Source: Nocardia jiangxiensis NBRC 101359 (GTDB lineage: Bacteria; Actinomycetota; Actinomycetes; Mycobacteriales; Mycobacteriaceae). Taken from it: DNA of 64,000 bases. Below the pieces are notes generated by a model. That model was not told where the DNA came from and did no database searches. It saw only the letters and a list, made by a program, of their open reading frames with translations. Position 1 is the stretch's first letter. Every line of letters starts with the position of its first letter. Shown here one piece after another: positions 16,786-25,346 of this stretch. Both the position numbers and the translations under genes were made by a program. The stretch spans positions 1 through 64,000 of the forward strand of contig NZ_BAGB01000049.1 in NCBI RefSeq assembly GCF_000308615.1, written 5' to 3'.

Positions 16786-16836
16786 GTCAGCTCCGGGAAA
16801 CTTGGTTCAGCGTGGTCCATGTGGTTGGCACCGGCC

Positions 16837-16992
16837 TCAGAAGTAGTGGCGTCGCCCGCCGACTGCGCGGCCCATCGACCCCAAAGCCAGGAGCACCAGA
16901 CCGATGATGAGGACCACGATCCCGATGGTCCAGAGGATCTGGATCTTCAGCAGGAAACCGACGACGAGAAGAATGATTCCGAGAATGATCAT
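16837..16992 (-). CDS. DUF6131 small membrane protein (copy 1)
   Basis: 51 residues, almost wholly two membrane helices (M-I-I-L-G-I-I-L-L-V-V-G-F-L-L and I-L-W-T-I-G-I-V-V-L-I-I-G-L-V-L) and the C-terminal signature G-R-A-V-G-G-R-R-H-Y-F. The frame is open to 17040, but ATG 16992 aligns with the second copy at 18714-18875. The function of the family is unknown. Confidence 0.8.
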   Translation of the reverse strand: MIILGIILLVVGFLLKIQILWTIGIVVLIIGLVLLALGSMGRAVGGRRHYF

Positions 16993-17058
16993 GGTCGATA
17001 CCAAGTTTCGGTGGGGGAGTGATGGGGCGGTGGACCACACTGGTGGTCGCGCGTGGCG

Positions 17059-17232
17059 TCAGTGTTTGAAGGCGTCCTTCATCTTCGCTCCGGCCTGCTT
17101 GGTATCGCCTTTGGCCTGATCGGTGCGTCCCTCGGTCCGCAGGCGAGTGTTGCCGGTGCCCCGGCCGACCAGTTTCTTGGCGGCCCCCTTGGCGGCTTCG
17201 GCCTTGTGCGCGATCTTCTTACCGATGCTCAT
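17059..17232 (-). CDS. CsbD-family stress protein
   Basis: 57 residues, MSIGKKIAHKAEAAKGAAKK then R-T-E-G-R-T-D-Q-A-K-G-D-T-K-Q-A-G-A-K-M-K-D. This is the CsbD-like pattern: a highly charged, probably disordered or helical-bundle protein induced by general stress in many bacteria. The ATG at 17232 follows GAGAGA. It heads a minus-strand run with DUF6131 and the coiled-coil protein. Confidence 0.85.
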   Translation of the reverse strand: MSIGKKIAHKAEAAKGAAKKLVGRGTGNTRLRTEGRTDQAKGDTKQAGAKMKDAFKH

Positions 17233-17436
17233 GGTGGTGGTCTCTCTCGTGTTGTGCCGTCGCCGCGGATGTGGCGAACGTCTGTGCGAGTGCCGTCGGC
17301 CGCGCCCCGAGTGCGGGTCGGCAGGGGTGTCGGTCCCTGGATCGGTTGCCGAATCCGAAAAAGTGAAATCGGTCGGGACGCGAAGCACTGGATCTACGTC
17401 GTACTTACTCAACCACCGCATACCCATGGTGTCAAC

Positions 17437-17469
17437 AGTGTAGAGCTACACTTTATGACTGCAGTGTAG
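17437..17469. promoter_or_regulatory. TetR-like operator with an additional half-site
   Basis: AGTGTAG (17437-17443) and CTACACT (17446-17452) are perfect arms around AG, and a further AGTGTAG lies at 17463-17469. The block is in the 478-bp gap between csbD and the acyltransferase gene. No regulator gene is adjacent. The rest of the gap has only a 27-codon frame (from ATG 17518) that cannot be supported. Confidence 0.5.
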
Positions 17470-17710
17470 ATGCGGGGCTGACCTGTGTTGGTCCTGAAAA
17501 GGAAGGCGCGGCGCCGATGACCGAATCGCCGAGCGGTCGGACGGCCGCAATCCTGGCGAGCGGAAATGCGGCACCTGCGAGGGGAGAACACCCATACTGA
17601 CAACGAGCGATCAAGATCTCCATCACCGCCCGCTTCAGCGGGGCACCTGGCGAGGACCGTCGCGTCGGTAGTGCTCGTCGGTAGATCACGCGGATTTGGA
17701 GGGAACCGGG

Positions 17711-18580
17711 ATGACGGTGTCCGACAGTGTGCGAGACCTTGGCTATGCGGCAGGGTGGCGGATGGTGCGCGCGCTGCCGCACCCGTGGGCGGTGCGGTTG
17801 TTCGATGCCTGCGCCGATCATGCCGCCCGCCGCAACGGCGGCCCGGTGCAGTTGCGCCGCAACCTGGCCCGCGTGCTGGGCATGGCACCCGATCATGTCC
17901 CCGACGAGCTGATCCGTGACAGCCTGCGCTCGTATGCACGATATTGGCGCGAAGCATTCCGGCTGCCGACGATGGATCCGACAACGCTGGCCGACGAAGT
18001 CGAGGCCGCAGCGACCGGTATCGAACACGCCGCAGCGGCCATGGAACTCGGTCGCGGGGCGATTCTCGCCTTGCCGCACAGCGGCAACTGGGACATGGCC
18101 GGCGTGTGGGCGGCACAGCGGTTGGCCACCCCGACCGTGGTCGCCGAACGGCTCCGGCCCGAAGCGTTGTTTCAGCGGTTCGTCCGCTACCGCGAACGCC
18201 TCGGATTCGAGATCATCCCCCTCGCCGGCGGTGACCAACCGCCATTCGAGGGATTGGTCGAGCGGTTGCGGCAGGGACGGGTCGTGGGCCTGCTCGGTGA
18301 GCGCGACCTTACCGGCCACGGTGTGCCCGTCAGCTTTTTCGGCGAACCGACCCGGATGCCGGCCGGTCCCGCCCGACTCGCCATCGACACCGGGGCGCCA
18401 CTGCTGCCGGTGCACTGCTGGTTCACCCCCAACGGGTGGGGATTCAGCGTCGAGCAGCCGCTGGACACCTCCGACGGCATCGTTGCGACCACCCAGCGCC
18501 TCGCCGACCGGTTCGCCGCCAACATCGCCTCCCATCCCGCCGACTGGCACATGCTGCAACCAGTGTGGCCCAACGGGTGA
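17711..18580 (+). CDS. PatA/LpxL-family lysophospholipid acyltransferase
   Basis: 289 residues. Family members acylate lipid A or, in actinobacteria, phosphatidylinositol mannosides at the cytosolic membrane face. The acyltransferase box is H-S-G-N-W-D (near residue 122) followed by G-E-R-D-L-T-G-H-G-V-P-V-S-F-F-G (near 197-212) and P-L-L-P-V-H-C-W-F. PatA normally lies in the PIM operon with pgsA and pimA; this copy is isolated and may be a paralogue with a different lipid substrate. GGAGGG 7-8 nt upstream supports the ATG at 17711 over the TTG at 17696. Confidence 0.83.
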   Translation: MTVSDSVRDLGYAAGWRMVRALPHPWAVRLFDACADHAARRNGGPVQLRRNLARVLGMAPDHVPDELIRDSLRSYARYWREAFRLPTMDPTTLADEVEAAATGIEHAAAAMELGRGAILALPHSGNWDMAGVWAAQRLATPTVVAERLRPEALFQRFVRYRERLGFEIIPLAGGDQPPFEGLVERLRQGRVVGLLGERDLTGHGVPVSFFGEPTRMPAGPARLAIDTGAPLLPVHCWFTPNGWGFSVEQPLDTSDGIVATTQRLADRFAANIASHPADWHMLQPVWPNG

Positions 18581-18713
18581 GGTCACCCAGGCGGTGATCA
18601 CGGCCAACGCGTTGTGGACCGAACACGGATCGACTACGGCCGCCCGTGAGCGCGGTCAGCATGGCAGCGTACGGCGACCGGAATCAGAAGCGCCAACGCG
18701 ATCCAGGGGGTCA

Positions 18714-18875
18714 TTAGTAATGGCGTCGGGCGCCGACCGCGCGGCCCATCGCCCCCAACAGCAGTAACACTAGCCCGATGACCAGGACCACGATCCCGAT
18801 CGTCCAGAGGATGGGGATACTGAATATGAATCCAACGATAAGAAGGATGACCCCGAGAACGATCACTACGCCCAT
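18714..18875 (-). CDS. DUF6131 small membrane protein (copy 2)
   Basis: About 53 residues: two membrane helices (I-V-L-G-V-I-L-L-I-V-G-F-I-F and I-L-W-T-I-G-I-V-V-L-V-I-G-L-V-L) ending G-R-A-V-G-A-R-R-H-Y. It closely matches the copy at 16837-16992. The start could be this ATG or a GTG two or three codons later, and neither has a strong ribosome-binding site. Confidence 0.78.
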   Translation of the reverse strand: MGVVIVLGVILLIVGFIFSIPILWTIGIVVLVIGLVLLLLGAMGRAVGARRHY

Positions 18876-19067
18876 CCCGACCACGGGAAGAACGAAGCCA
18901 CGACGAGCAACCCGATGGCCGGCACATTCCAGTGGCCACCCAGGACCAGGGATATACACCTCTGTTTATCGAAGTCGCAGCTCGACAGTGTCACGGCGTT
19001 GCGCAAGCCGGCAGGGGAAATCAGAAGAGGGCGCACCGACTATTGCGCAACCCCGTGGATCCACGCC

Positions 19068-20276
19068 ATGAACGAAGAGGACGACCAAGGACCAACCGAG
19101 GAGCGCCACACGCCGGACGGGGCTGAGCAGGGCCATGGTGACCTGGTCGGGCAACCCCACACCATCGACGAAGGCGGACCGATCGTCACCGCGGAAGCGG
19201 CGGCGGCGCAGGCCAGCACGACGCAGAACCCGCTGGGCAAGCACGGGCGGCGATTCGATCCGCGATCGCCGTTCATGGTCGGCATGGCAGGCGCGGCCGG
19301 AGTCGCGGTGACCTACGGCGCGATCCAAGCAGTGATCGCCGCCAGTCAGGTGCTGGTCTTGATCACCATCGCGCTGTTCCTGGCAATAGGTCTGGAACCT
19401 GTCGTGTCGTGGCTGGTGCGGCCGTGGTTTCCGCGATGGGCCGCCGTGACCGCGGTATTCGTGGTCGCGATCGGCTTGCTGGCCGGGTTCCTCGCGGCCG
19501 CGATACCTCCGCTGGTCACCCAAGGCAGCGCGCTGGTGCACAACGCTCCGGACTACCTCGACCATCTTGCGCACCGGTATCCCCTCATCGATGTGCTCAA
19601 CACTCGTTTCCATCTCCGGGACCGAGTCCGGCAGGGGGTCGGGGCCGATTCCTCGAAGCTGGCCGGTGGTGTGCTGGGCGCGGGCCGGCTCGTGTTCAGC
19701 ATCGTCAGCGGCACGGTGATCGTCGCTGTGCTGACCGGCTACTTCATGGCCAATTTCGCACAGGTTCGTGCCTCGATCTACCGGCTGTTTCCGCGTTCAC
19801 GCCGACCGCGGGCGATACTGATCGGCGACGAGATCTTCGTGAAGGTCGGCGGCTACATCCTCGGGAATGTGGTCATTTCGGTGATAACCGCGGTGTTGAC
19901 CTTCATCTGGCTGCTGATCTTCGACGTGCCCTACCCGCTGTTGCTGGCCGTCCTGGTCGCCGTCCTGGACCTGATCCCGGTGGTGGGTTCCACCATCGCC
20001 GGGATCATCGTGGCCGTGGTCGCACTCACCGTATCGGTGCCCGTCACAGTGGCCACCGTCGTCTTCTTCATCGTCCTGCGGTTGTTCGAGGACTACATAC
20101 TCGTGCCCAGAATCATCGGCAGAACGGTCCGGGTGCCGGCGATTGTGACAGTGGTGTCGGTTCTGCTCGGCGGGGCGTTGCTCGGGATCGTCGGTGCCCT
20201 GCTCGCCATCCCGGTCGCCGCCGCGGTGCTGCTGATCATCAGCGAGACGGTGTTGCCGTCTCTGGACGAGCGCTAG
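19068..20276 (+). CDS. AI-2E family transporter (TqsA/PerM-like)
   Basis: 402 residues. A hydrophilic N-terminus (about 65 residues) is followed by the seven to eight helices of the AI-2E exporter family, with the paired N-terminal helices (A-S-Q-V-L-V-L-I-T-I-A-L-F-L-A-I-G-L-E-P), the P-P-L-V-T-Q-G-S-A-L extracytoplasmic segment, and the C-terminal core D-L-I-P-V-V-G-S-T-I-A-G-I and F-E-D-Y-I-L-V-P-R-I-I-G. Some members export AI-2, others are ion antiporters, so the substrate is open. The ORF extends upstream to 18915, but the ATG at 19068 begins the hydrophilic leader with plausible codon use. Confidence 0.88.
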   Translation: MNEEDDQGPTEERHTPDGAEQGHGDLVGQPHTIDEGGPIVTAEAAAAQASTTQNPLGKHGRRFDPRSPFMVGMAGAAGVAVTYGAIQAVIAASQVLVLITIALFLAIGLEPVVSWLVRPWFPRWAAVTAVFVVAIGLLAGFLAAAIPPLVTQGSALVHNAPDYLDHLAHRYPLIDVLNTRFHLRDRVRQGVGADSSKLAGGVLGAGRLVFSIVSGTVIVAVLTGYFMANFAQVRASIYRLFPRSRRPRAILIGDEIFVKVGGYILGNVVISVITAVLTFIWLLIFDVPYPLLLAVLVAVLDLIPVVGSTIAGIIVAVVALTVSVPVTVATVVFFIVLRLFEDYILVPRIIGRTVRVPAIVTVVSVLLGGALLGIVGALLAIPVAAAVLLIISETVLPSLDER

Positions 20277-20301
20277 GTTCCGCTGAACGAGGCGTGCGGG
20301 C

Positions 20302-20515
20302 CTTGCCGGTACGAGAGAACATAATCGAACGTTGGCGATGGACCTCGGCAATCGGCCGGGCCGCGTTCCGTCTGCTTCCATTCACGGTGACCGACAACGA
20401 AATCCGGGATGTGGTGATCGAAAGCCTCACCCGGTAGGCCGAACTGTCGGACGGCGAGGATGACCGCAACACCGCCGGGGAGGTCCGATCGGTGCTGCGA
20501 CGGCTCGTCGGTTGA
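20302..20515 (+). other. Possible decayed gene fragment
   Basis: A plus-strand frame reads N-I-I-E-R-W-R-W, then V-T-D-N-E-I-R-D-V-V-I-E-S-L-T-R, a TAG at 20436, and then resumes A-E-L-S-D-G-E-D-D. The D-N-E-I-R-D-V-V-x-E-S-L pattern is faintly like a BON-domain start. No start codon with ribosome-binding site is visible. It may be a remnant or chance coding in GC-rich DNA. Confidence 0.2.
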
Positions 20516-20534
20516 GATGAGGCGGCCCTGATTG

Positions 20535-21188
20535 TCATCGCGGATGGTGCGGGAGGACGTCGGCGGGGTGGCCGGTGTCGTCGAGGGCGTTGGTCAGGCC
20601 CTGTGGGAGCGGGGTGCCGTAGGGGGACGGGTCGCCCGGATCGGTCGGGGTTCGCAGGGTTGCGGCGATGTCGGTGAGGGTTGCGGCTAGGCGGGGGGCG
20701 TTGTGGCGGTGGATGTTCGGGTGGGGGGCGCCGTGGAAATCGTGCGGCATCCAGATGTCGTGGAAGGTCTCGGCGGTGACCGTGGCGTCGGGTCGGGCGA
20801 GATCGATGTCCAGCAACAGGATGTCGTCCTCGGTGTGCGGAATTGCGTTCTCGTCCAACCATGTTCCCGGGCCGGTGAGGACCAGGTCGCAGATCGTGGC
20901 AGCCGGATCCAGGTCGGAGGGACGAGCCTCGAGCAATGCCTCGGCGGTGGCGGGATCGTCCAAGCGGTGGTCCAGGGTGATCGTGGTCAGTACCCTGGGA
21001 ACGATCCTGCCTGCCACACACCATTGGCAACGCAGCCGGTCGGGCCGCAGCAGTCCGTGCCGGGCGGTGATGTCGGCGAGCCGGGCGGCCACCTCGAACT
21101 GCGCCGCGGGACCGTCGGCAACCTCGGTGGGCCACCACGTCCAGGTGAGGCTGAAATGCGGGGCGCGCAACAGCGTCCGATCAGACAT
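20535..21188 (-). CDS. Hypothetical protein, candidate immunity partner
   Basis: 217 residues with no recognised domain and no signal peptide or membrane helix, so probably cytosolic. It has W-T-W-W near residue 16, a C-x-x-C (R-C-Q-W-C) near 55, and an acidic middle (T-E-D-D-I-L-L-L-D-I-D near 118-128). It starts 8 nt after the stop of the large nuclease-tailed gene and is read in the same direction, the usual place for an immunity gene. That role is inferred from position only. Confidence 0.6.
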   Translation of the reverse strand: MSDRTLLRAPHFSLTWTWWPTEVADGPAAQFEVAARLADITARHGLLRPDRLRCQWCVAGRIVPRVLTTITLDHRLDDPATAEALLEARPSDLDPAATICDLVLTGPGTWLDENAIPHTEDDILLLDIDLARPDATVTAETFHDIWMPHDFHGAPHPNIHRHNAPRLAATLTDIAATLRTPTDPGDPSPYGTPLPQGLTNALDDTGHPADVLPHHPR

Positions 21189-21196
21189 CGCTCACC

Positions 21197-23827
21197 TCAC
21201 CCGCCAGGGAATACCGATCCGTCTCCGGGAATGGTACGGGTGGCGCCATCGGAAAATCGAAGGTAGTAGGTGAGACCACCGCGCTGAGCCGACTGCGCCA
21301 GACTCTGCGCGGTCGCATCGCTCAGTTGCGAGGCCGGGAAGGGCACGTCGAGGATGCCGACCTTGTGATCGGCGGGTGCGTTGACCAGTTGCCGCACAAC
21401 GCTGTTCGAGGCGTTGCGCGGATTTCCGGTCTCCTTGAGCTGATAGCCGTACAGCAGGTGACCATCGGAGCCCTTCACCCCCACATCGATGTCGTAGACC
21501 CCGTCGACCTTCCGCTCGAAGACCAGATTTCGCTGACCGCGGCGATACAGCTCGTCACCGAAACGCAACTGCTGCGCCGCGGCGCTGCGCCCGGTGGCAC
21601 TGGATTGGGCCAGCGCCGAGACCTGGTCGGCATAGCCCTCCATATCCTTCAGATGCTCCGAGCCAATGATCTCGGCGACCTCCGCACCCGCGGGCGTGCG
21701 ATCACCGGCCCGCAGATTCGCCAGAATCTTGGCCCGGTCGCCCTGCTTGACCGACAGGCGATCCAGCGCCGCGGACACCGCCTCCTCCTGCTCGGACCGC
21801 ATCCCGCCGGTGCCGGGCGCCCGTGAGGAGATCCGGTTGTACTCCCGGGTCCACTGCTGCTGCGGAATCGGACTGCCCGAATCGGTATGGCGTTGCGCGG
21901 CGTCGGCGGCGTCCTCGGGCTCGTCGGGATTCAGCGCCGGAACCTTCTGACCATTGCCGGTGACCTGCTTGCGCACCGCGTCGACCTGGGCGTTCCCCAT
22001 CGCCCGAACGTGGCAGACGACCCTGGCCTCGATCGGGAAGGTCTCCCCCTCGTACGACGCCACCGGCGGGACGTAGGTCGCGGTGCAGGTCAACGTCTTC
22101 GAACCATTGGCGGGCATGACGGCCTCGCCCTGACACTCCGGCCCGAGATTCATCGCGACCTCGGCCGACATCGTGACCTGATAGGTGAAATCGACCGATT
22201 CGATGGTGATTCCGGGACCGGCCGTGACGGTGTTGGACACATCGAATTCCACGGTGCAGACGCCGTCGCACGGAGTCTGCAGGAAGTGTCCGGTGACGGT
22301 GCCGTTCAACTGAACTCGCGAATCGATGGCATCGGACAGGGTGTTCACCTGATCCGGCATCGCGTCGTAGAGATCCTCGGTCCTGTCGCCGTCCGCCGAA
22401 CTGGTGTTCAGGTCCATCTGCGGCAACTGCGGCTCGCCCGGTGCACTCGCGCCCGCGTCGACCACGATCCGGTCGATATCGGGCACCGGGTCGCCGGACT
22501 CATTCGCAGACGGCTCGTCGGAACTCGGCACTCCGGAGGGAGCAGGACCGCGATGCGCCGGGGTGTACCGCGCGGGTACCACGGCCGACGATGATGACGA
22601 AAGCCTCAGGGACACAGGACCGGACGTCTGCGAGGGCGGTATCGCGACCGACGACGTGGCCCTCGACCGCACCTCGGGATACTGCGTCCGAGCCAATGTT
22701 GTTGCGACCGACTGCGTCCCCGGAGAGGGCTGCCGCGCGGGCGCCGACAGCGTCCCCGGCGACGACATTGCGGGCACCGACACCCCTGAAGGCGACACTG
22801 CAGGCGACGGCGCCCCCGGCGACATTGCGATCGTCGCTGCCACAGCCGACTGCGTCCCCGGGAACGACATGCCCACAGGTCGCGTCCCGGGCGACGGTGT
22901 CGCAGGCGGCGGCGCGACCGACGACGCCGCGGGCGGTTGCGGCGCGGGCGACGGTGTTGCAGGCGGTTGCGGCGCGGGCGTCGGTGTCGCGGGCGCGGGC
23001 AACACCGGAGTGGGGGTTGTGGGTGCCGGTGGCGGCGGTGACGCAGCCGACGTCGCAGTGCCCTGTGGTGCGGACGAAGTAGTCGGGGACGGCGTGGACC
23101 TCTGCGCGGTGTGCCGAACCGGATCGCTCAGGTAAACAGTGACATTCCCACTGGTCACCGGTGTCGAACGATGGCCGGCGATAGTCACCGGCGTGCCGAT
23201 GCGCAGCGGTTTGTCATGTGCCGCAGCGGGATCCAGGGCGACGGCGAGATTGATCGGCGCCAGGACCGTGGCCGGGTCGGCGGTGAACAGGCTGGGCGGA
23301 ATCAGCACCTTGTGTCCGGCGTAGTTCGCGGCGGTGTCGGCCGGGACGCCGAACGCGGTCCAGGCATCCGCCGCGCCCTCGAGGAAGGACTTCCCGCCCG
23401 TGGCGAAGTAGTTCAGCGACGCGCCCGAGGAGGTGCCGACCGTCCCGGTCGCCTCGCCGACGTTGGTCACCATCAGATCCACCTGCAACCACTGCGACGA
23501 CGAACTCACGCCCCCGAGCATCCTGCCGGTGAAATGCACAGCAGGAGTGCGGGTCAGCCGCAACTGCGCCGTCGCCAGGTTCTCCCGCGCGACCTGCTGC
23601 CGCTGGGCGGTGGTGTCGGAGACCTGCCCGATCCGCACCACCGTGAACACCACCAGCCCGACGATCAGCAGGACGGACAGCACCGAGAGAACGATCGGCA
23701 AACCCCGGGAACGACGTTGCGGCCCGGGAGAATTCGACGGCGGAAATCCCGGCGCGTTCGACGGCTGCGGAACACCGAACGAATGACCCGGCGGCACCGG
23801 ATATCCCGGCCTCGAAGCGTCGGTCAC
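21197..23827 (-). CDS. Membrane-anchored multidomain protein with nuclease-like C-terminus (candidate toxin)
   Basis: 876 residues from a GTG preceded by GAGGAGGG. In order: a Pro-rich cytosolic head (1-40); one membrane helix (about 43-64); a first ectodomain (about 80-225) that faintly resembles LppX/LprG-type lipoproteins (V-D-L-M-V-T-N-V-G-E-A-T-G-T-V); a Pro/Ser/Thr/Ala low-complexity stalk (about 230-450); a second beta-rich ectodomain with paired cysteines (about 490-640); and a soluble C-terminus. The last 120 residues hold E771, D779/D781 in Y-D-I-D-V and Q-L-K at about 796-798, a spacing compatible with a PD-(D/E)XK nuclease of E-D-QxK type. A polymorphic-toxin role is inference; it could instead be a surface sensor. 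Confidence 0.6.
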   Translation of the reverse strand: MTDASRPGYPVPPGHSFGVPQPSNAPGFPPSNSPGPQRRSRGLPIVLSVLSVLLIVGLVVFTVVRIGQVSDTTAQRQQVARENLATAQLRLTRTPAVHFTGRMLGGVSSSSQWLQVDLMVTNVGEATGTVGTSSGASLNYFATGGKSFLEGAADAWTAFGVPADTAANYAGHKVLIPPSLFTADPATVLAPINLAVALDPAAAHDKPLRIGTPVTIAGHRSTPVTSGNVTVYLSDPVRHTAQRSTPSPTTSSAPQGTATSAASPPPPAPTTPTPVLPAPATPTPAPQPPATPSPAPQPPAASSVAPPPATPSPGTRPVGMSFPGTQSAVAATIAMSPGAPSPAVSPSGVSVPAMSSPGTLSAPARQPSPGTQSVATTLARTQYPEVRSRATSSVAIPPSQTSGPVSLRLSSSSSAVVPARYTPAHRGPAPSGVPSSDEPSANESGDPVPDIDRIVVDAGASAPGEPQLPQMDLNTSSADGDRTEDLYDAMPDQVNTLSDAIDSRVQLNGTVTGHFLQTPCDGVCTVEFDVSNTVTAGPGITIESVDFTYQVTMSAEVAMNLGPECQGEAVMPANGSKTLTCTATYVPPVASYEGETFPIEARVVCHVRAMGNAQVDAVRKQVTGNGQKVPALNPDEPEDAADAAQRHTDSGSPIPQQQWTREYNRISSRAPGTGGMRSEQEEAVSAALDRLSVKQGDRAKILANLRAGDRTPAGAEVAEIIGSEHLKDMEGYADQVSALAQSSATGRSAAAQQLRFGDELYRRGQRNLVFERKVDGVYDIDVGVKGSDGHLLYGYQLKETGNPRNASNSVVRQLVNAPADHKVGILDVPFPASQLSDATAQSLAQSAQRGGLTYYLRFSDGATRTIPGDGSVFPGG

Positions 23828-24140
23828 GGCCCCTCCTCGCGAGTCGGTCACCCCTCGCGCCGACCAGGACAATCGTACGACGGGGCACCGACAGGTACCA
23901 GGAAGTTTCGGTGCTGCAACGGGATCGAGCGACACGTCGACAGCGGATCGAAACTCCCGGCGCAGCCACCGAGAACTCCCGGCGACCGCGGCAACCGGCG
24001 GCCGTGCACTCGCCGACCGCGGCAGGGTCTTCGAGCCGCCGTCAGCCCGAAGACAACGACCCGTAGCCTCCGCCGCGGTCGAAGGGCTACCGGCAATGCG
24101 CAGTTCCGAGATTCCGGACCGGAAGGCCGATCGCTACGCG
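23828..24140. other. Intergenic region, no gene seen
   Basis: 313 bp between the start of the large membrane protein gene and the end of the flavoprotein gene. The only open frame (minus, 23848-24096) is rich in Arg and Pro and has no recognisable feature. Confidence 0.5.
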
Positions 24141-25163
24141 CTACAGTCCGTGCGCGCGTTCACCACCGGCCGCCGCGGCGACCTGAGCCTCCATCGCCGC
24201 GGAGAACGGCGATTCGTAGGCGGCCACGGCCTGCGCAGTCTCCTCGAGGATCAGGTCGGCGTTGATCTGCGCACCCGCCGTGGCTCCGGCCGCGGCGGCC
24301 GCGCCGACCTGTGCGAAGGGGTCGGTGACGTTGCCCGCCAACCAGACTCCCTCGACCTCGGCGCGCCCGACGGGATCGGACGGGATGTGATCGCCTGCGC
24401 CGCTGGGATGTTCGACCGGGTGCAGGTCGATTCCGGCGAGGAAGCCGGCGCGGGCGGCCAGCCGGGAGGCGACGGCCACGGCCGATCGCGGAACCAGCGT
24501 GCCGTCGGCCAGGCGCACACCGGTGATGTGCTTGTCGGTCACCTCCACCGCGGTCACCGTGCCCTCCACCACGCGGATACCGCGCGCGGCGAGCTGCACC
24601 GCCTGCTCGGTGGACAACGCGGGCGCGGTGTGCGCGAAGTAGACCACGTCATCGCTGAGCTGCCGGAACAGCTGCGCCTGGTGGATCGACATGGGCCCGG
24701 TGCCGAGCACCCCGATGGCCTGATCGCGGACCTCCCAGCCGTGGCAGTACGGGCAGTGCACCACATCGCGGCCCCACTGCTCCCACAGTCCCGGAATATC
24801 GGGCAGTTCGTCGACCACACCGGTCGTGACCAGCAGCCGCCGCGCCCGCACCGACCTGCCGTCGCCCAGACTCACCACGAATCCGTCCGCGTCCCGCCCG
24901 AGCGCGGTGACCTCACCGGTCACCACGATCCCGCCGTATCCGGCGACCTCCGCGCGACCGCGGGCCAGCAACTCACCGGGCGGGGTGCCCTCGCGGGCCA
25001 GCAGCCCGTGCACCCCGTCGGCGGACGCGTTGCGCGGTGCGCCGGAATCGATCACCGCCACCGATCGCCGCGACCGGCCGAGCATCAGCGCCCCGTTCAG
25101 CCCGGCCGCACCGCCACCCACCACGACCACGTCGTATCCGTCCTGCAATTGCTCGGTCACCAT
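24141..25163 (-). CDS. Thioredoxin-reductase-like NAD(P)/FAD oxidoreductase
   Basis: 340 residues from the ATG at 25163, which has GAGGAGG 5-6 nt ahead. The FAD site is V-V-V-V-G-G-G-A-A-G-L near residues 12-22, the redox centre is H-C-P-Y-C-H-G-W-E near 135-143 instead of the C-A-T-C-D of thioredoxin reductase, the NAD(P) site is G-V-L-G-T-G-P near 152, and the C-terminal FAD motif is V-W-L-A-G-N-V. This subgroup of stand-alone reductases is widespread in actinobacteria and its partner is unknown. A perfect palindrome lies 54 bp upstream. Confidence 0.88.
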   Translation of the reverse strand: MVTEQLQDGYDVVVVGGGAAGLNGALMLGRSRRSVAVIDSGAPRNASADGVHGLLAREGTPPGELLARGRAEVAGYGGIVVTGEVTALGRDADGFVVSLGDGRSVRARRLLVTTGVVDELPDIPGLWEQWGRDVVHCPYCHGWEVRDQAIGVLGTGPMSIHQAQLFRQLSDDVVYFAHTAPALSTEQAVQLAARGIRVVEGTVTAVEVTDKHITGVRLADGTLVPRSAVAVASRLAARAGFLAGIDLHPVEHPSGAGDHIPSDPVGRAEVEGVWLAGNVTDPFAQVGAAAAAGATAGAQINADLILEETAQAVAAYESPFSAAMEAQVAAAAGGERAHGL

Positions 25164-25216
25164 GACCACCTCCTCGACACACCACACTCCGGACGGCATC
25201 CAATTCCGGCAAGTAG

Positions 25217-25235
25217 TTTTGCTGAATCAGCAAAA
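25217..25235. promoter_or_regulatory. Perfect 19-bp palindrome upstream of the flavoprotein gene
   Basis: TTTTGCTGA and TCAGCAAAA flank a single A. It is AT-rich in GC-rich surroundings and lies in the divergent region between the flavoprotein and alpha-galactosidase genes. The shape suits a dimeric HxlR-, MarR- or ArsR-type repressor; no such gene is adjacent. Confidence 0.6.
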
Positions 25236-25346
25236 TGCGGCCGGACATCACCCCGCGCACATTGCCGGACGCGCACACCCCGTACCGATATGCCACCGTG
25301 GTGCGCGACCCGGTGAGCGCGCCGGGCGTGACCGGCGGGAGGCAGC

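Noticed and set aside
22700-23060. Short repeated GCGGGCG-type units that look like a tandem array
   Set aside because: They encode the Pro/Ala/Thr stalk of the large membrane protein in the minus-strand frame; no regular spacers, so not a CRISPR array.
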